Assembly (NCBI GenBank): GCA_023819545.1
Contig: JAMWCA010000080.1
Location: 1 to 6,154, forward strand
Source: Candidatus Omnitrophota bacterium
Lineage (GTDB): Bacteria; Ratteibacteria; UBA8468; B48-G9; JAFGKM01
Length of the DNA stretch: 6,154 bases
Direction of reading: 5' to 3'
Shown here: positions 5,959 through 6,154 of the stretch, one piece after another
Layout: each line of letters starts with the position of its first letter
Position numbering within the stretch: position 1 is the first letter of the stretch
Notes under the pieces: model-generated
Databases searched by the model: none
Told to the model about the DNA's origin: nothing
What the model saw: the letters and a program-made list of their open reading frames with translations, nothing else
Translations under genes and position numbers: made by a program

Positions 5959-6154
5959 TTAAAATTTTGAGCTTTTTCCTCCTGTCTTTTTAATTAACTT
6001 TATCTCTTTTATTTGCATTTTGTAACCATATACTTTACACATATCATAGATTGTAAGAAGGCAAATACAAACTCCAACAAGTGCTTCCATTTCAAAACCT
6101 GTTCTGTCAATCCCTTCTACTTCACATATAACTTTAATTCTATCATCAAAAATT
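5959..6154 (-). CDS. moaC: MoaC, cyclic pyranopterin monophosphate synthase; N-terminal part missing at window edge
   Basis: Only the last 64 residues lie in the window, ending at a TAA at 5961-5959. They match the MoaC C-terminus: RTGFEMEAL (17-25 of the fragment), TIYDMCK (34-40) and KTGGKSS (56-62). MoaC works with MoaA to turn GTP into cyclic pyranopterin monophosphate, the first step of molybdenum/tungsten cofactor synthesis. The Glu-Met-Glu triplet and the Asp and Lys of YDMCK, which belong to the conserved active-site set, are present. The stretch between them (LVGVCICLL) is more cysteine-rich than the usual Ala/Val/Ser version, though this should not affect the assignment. The next cofactor gene, the MOSC-MogA fusion, is separated from it by the restriction-modification pair. 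A 56-base gap follows the stop. Confidence 0.92.
   Translation of the reverse strand, partial: IFDDRIKVICEVEGIDRTGFEMEALVGVCICLLTIYDMCKVYGYKMQIKEIKLIKKTGGKSSKF

Noticed and set aside
1..6154. CRISPR array, tRNA, rRNA, insertion sequence or riboswitch, including a molybdenum cofactor riboswitch.
   Set aside because: No spaced repeats, cloverleaf, terminal inverted repeats or transposase motifs were seen. The gaps between genes are too short (about 60 bases or less) for a molybdenum cofactor riboswitch.
1..6154. Strong avoidance of TCGA as a mark of long residence of the system.
   Set aside because: Four sites among about 45 CpG dinucleotides is close to what local base composition would give, so the window shows no clear avoidance.

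Overview
The window is AT-rich DNA (by eye, under about one third G+C) packed with genes. All six recognisable coding regions lie on the minus strand, so transcription runs from high to low coordinates. Ile is often ATA, Arg is nearly always AGA, and Shine-Dalgarno sequences are present, which points to a low-GC bacterium. The redox genes (a fused NuoF/GltD-type flavoprotein and a NuoE-type ferredoxin subunit) and the molybdopterin genes suggest an anaerobe, probably from an uncultured or poorly sampled lineage. I cannot place it taxonomically from the sequence alone.

In order of transcription: (1) 6154-5959, the C-terminal 64 residues of MoaC (molybdenum cofactor biosynthesis), cut by the right edge. 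(2) 5902-3717, a two-gene restriction-modification cassette: a gamma-class adenine-N6 methyltransferase resembling M.TaqI, then a TaqI-family endonuclease. The predicted target is TCGA. (3) 3662-2745, a MOSC-MogA/MoaB fusion protein, again of molybdenum cofactor metabolism. (4) 2752-2306, a NuoE/HydC-like [2Fe-2S] subunit. (5) 2309-1, a large flavoprotein fusing a thioredoxin-like [2Fe-2S] domain, a NuoF/HydB-like NADH/FMN/[4Fe-4S] module and a GltD/NfnB-like FAD/NAD(P)H module. It is cut by the left edge inside its second Rossmann fold.

The last three genes overlap by 8 and 4 bases, so they form a tightly coupled operon. MoaC and the MOSC-MogA protein belong to the same pathway and would be expected to lie side by side. 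The restriction-modification pair sits between them, with its own likely promoter, about twice the CpG density of its neighbours, and a weak 13-base near-repeat at its two edges. The simplest reading is a horizontally acquired TaqI-like cassette inserted into a molybdopterin/redox operon. The cofactor genes next to a NuoE plus NuoF-GltD diaphorase suggest that the missing catalytic subunit, probably beyond the left edge, is a Mo/W-pterin enzyme such as an NAD(P)-linked formate dehydrogenase. An [FeFe]-hydrogenase remains possible.

No RNA genes, CRISPR arrays, transposases or convincing terminators were seen. No gap between genes exceeds about 60 bases.
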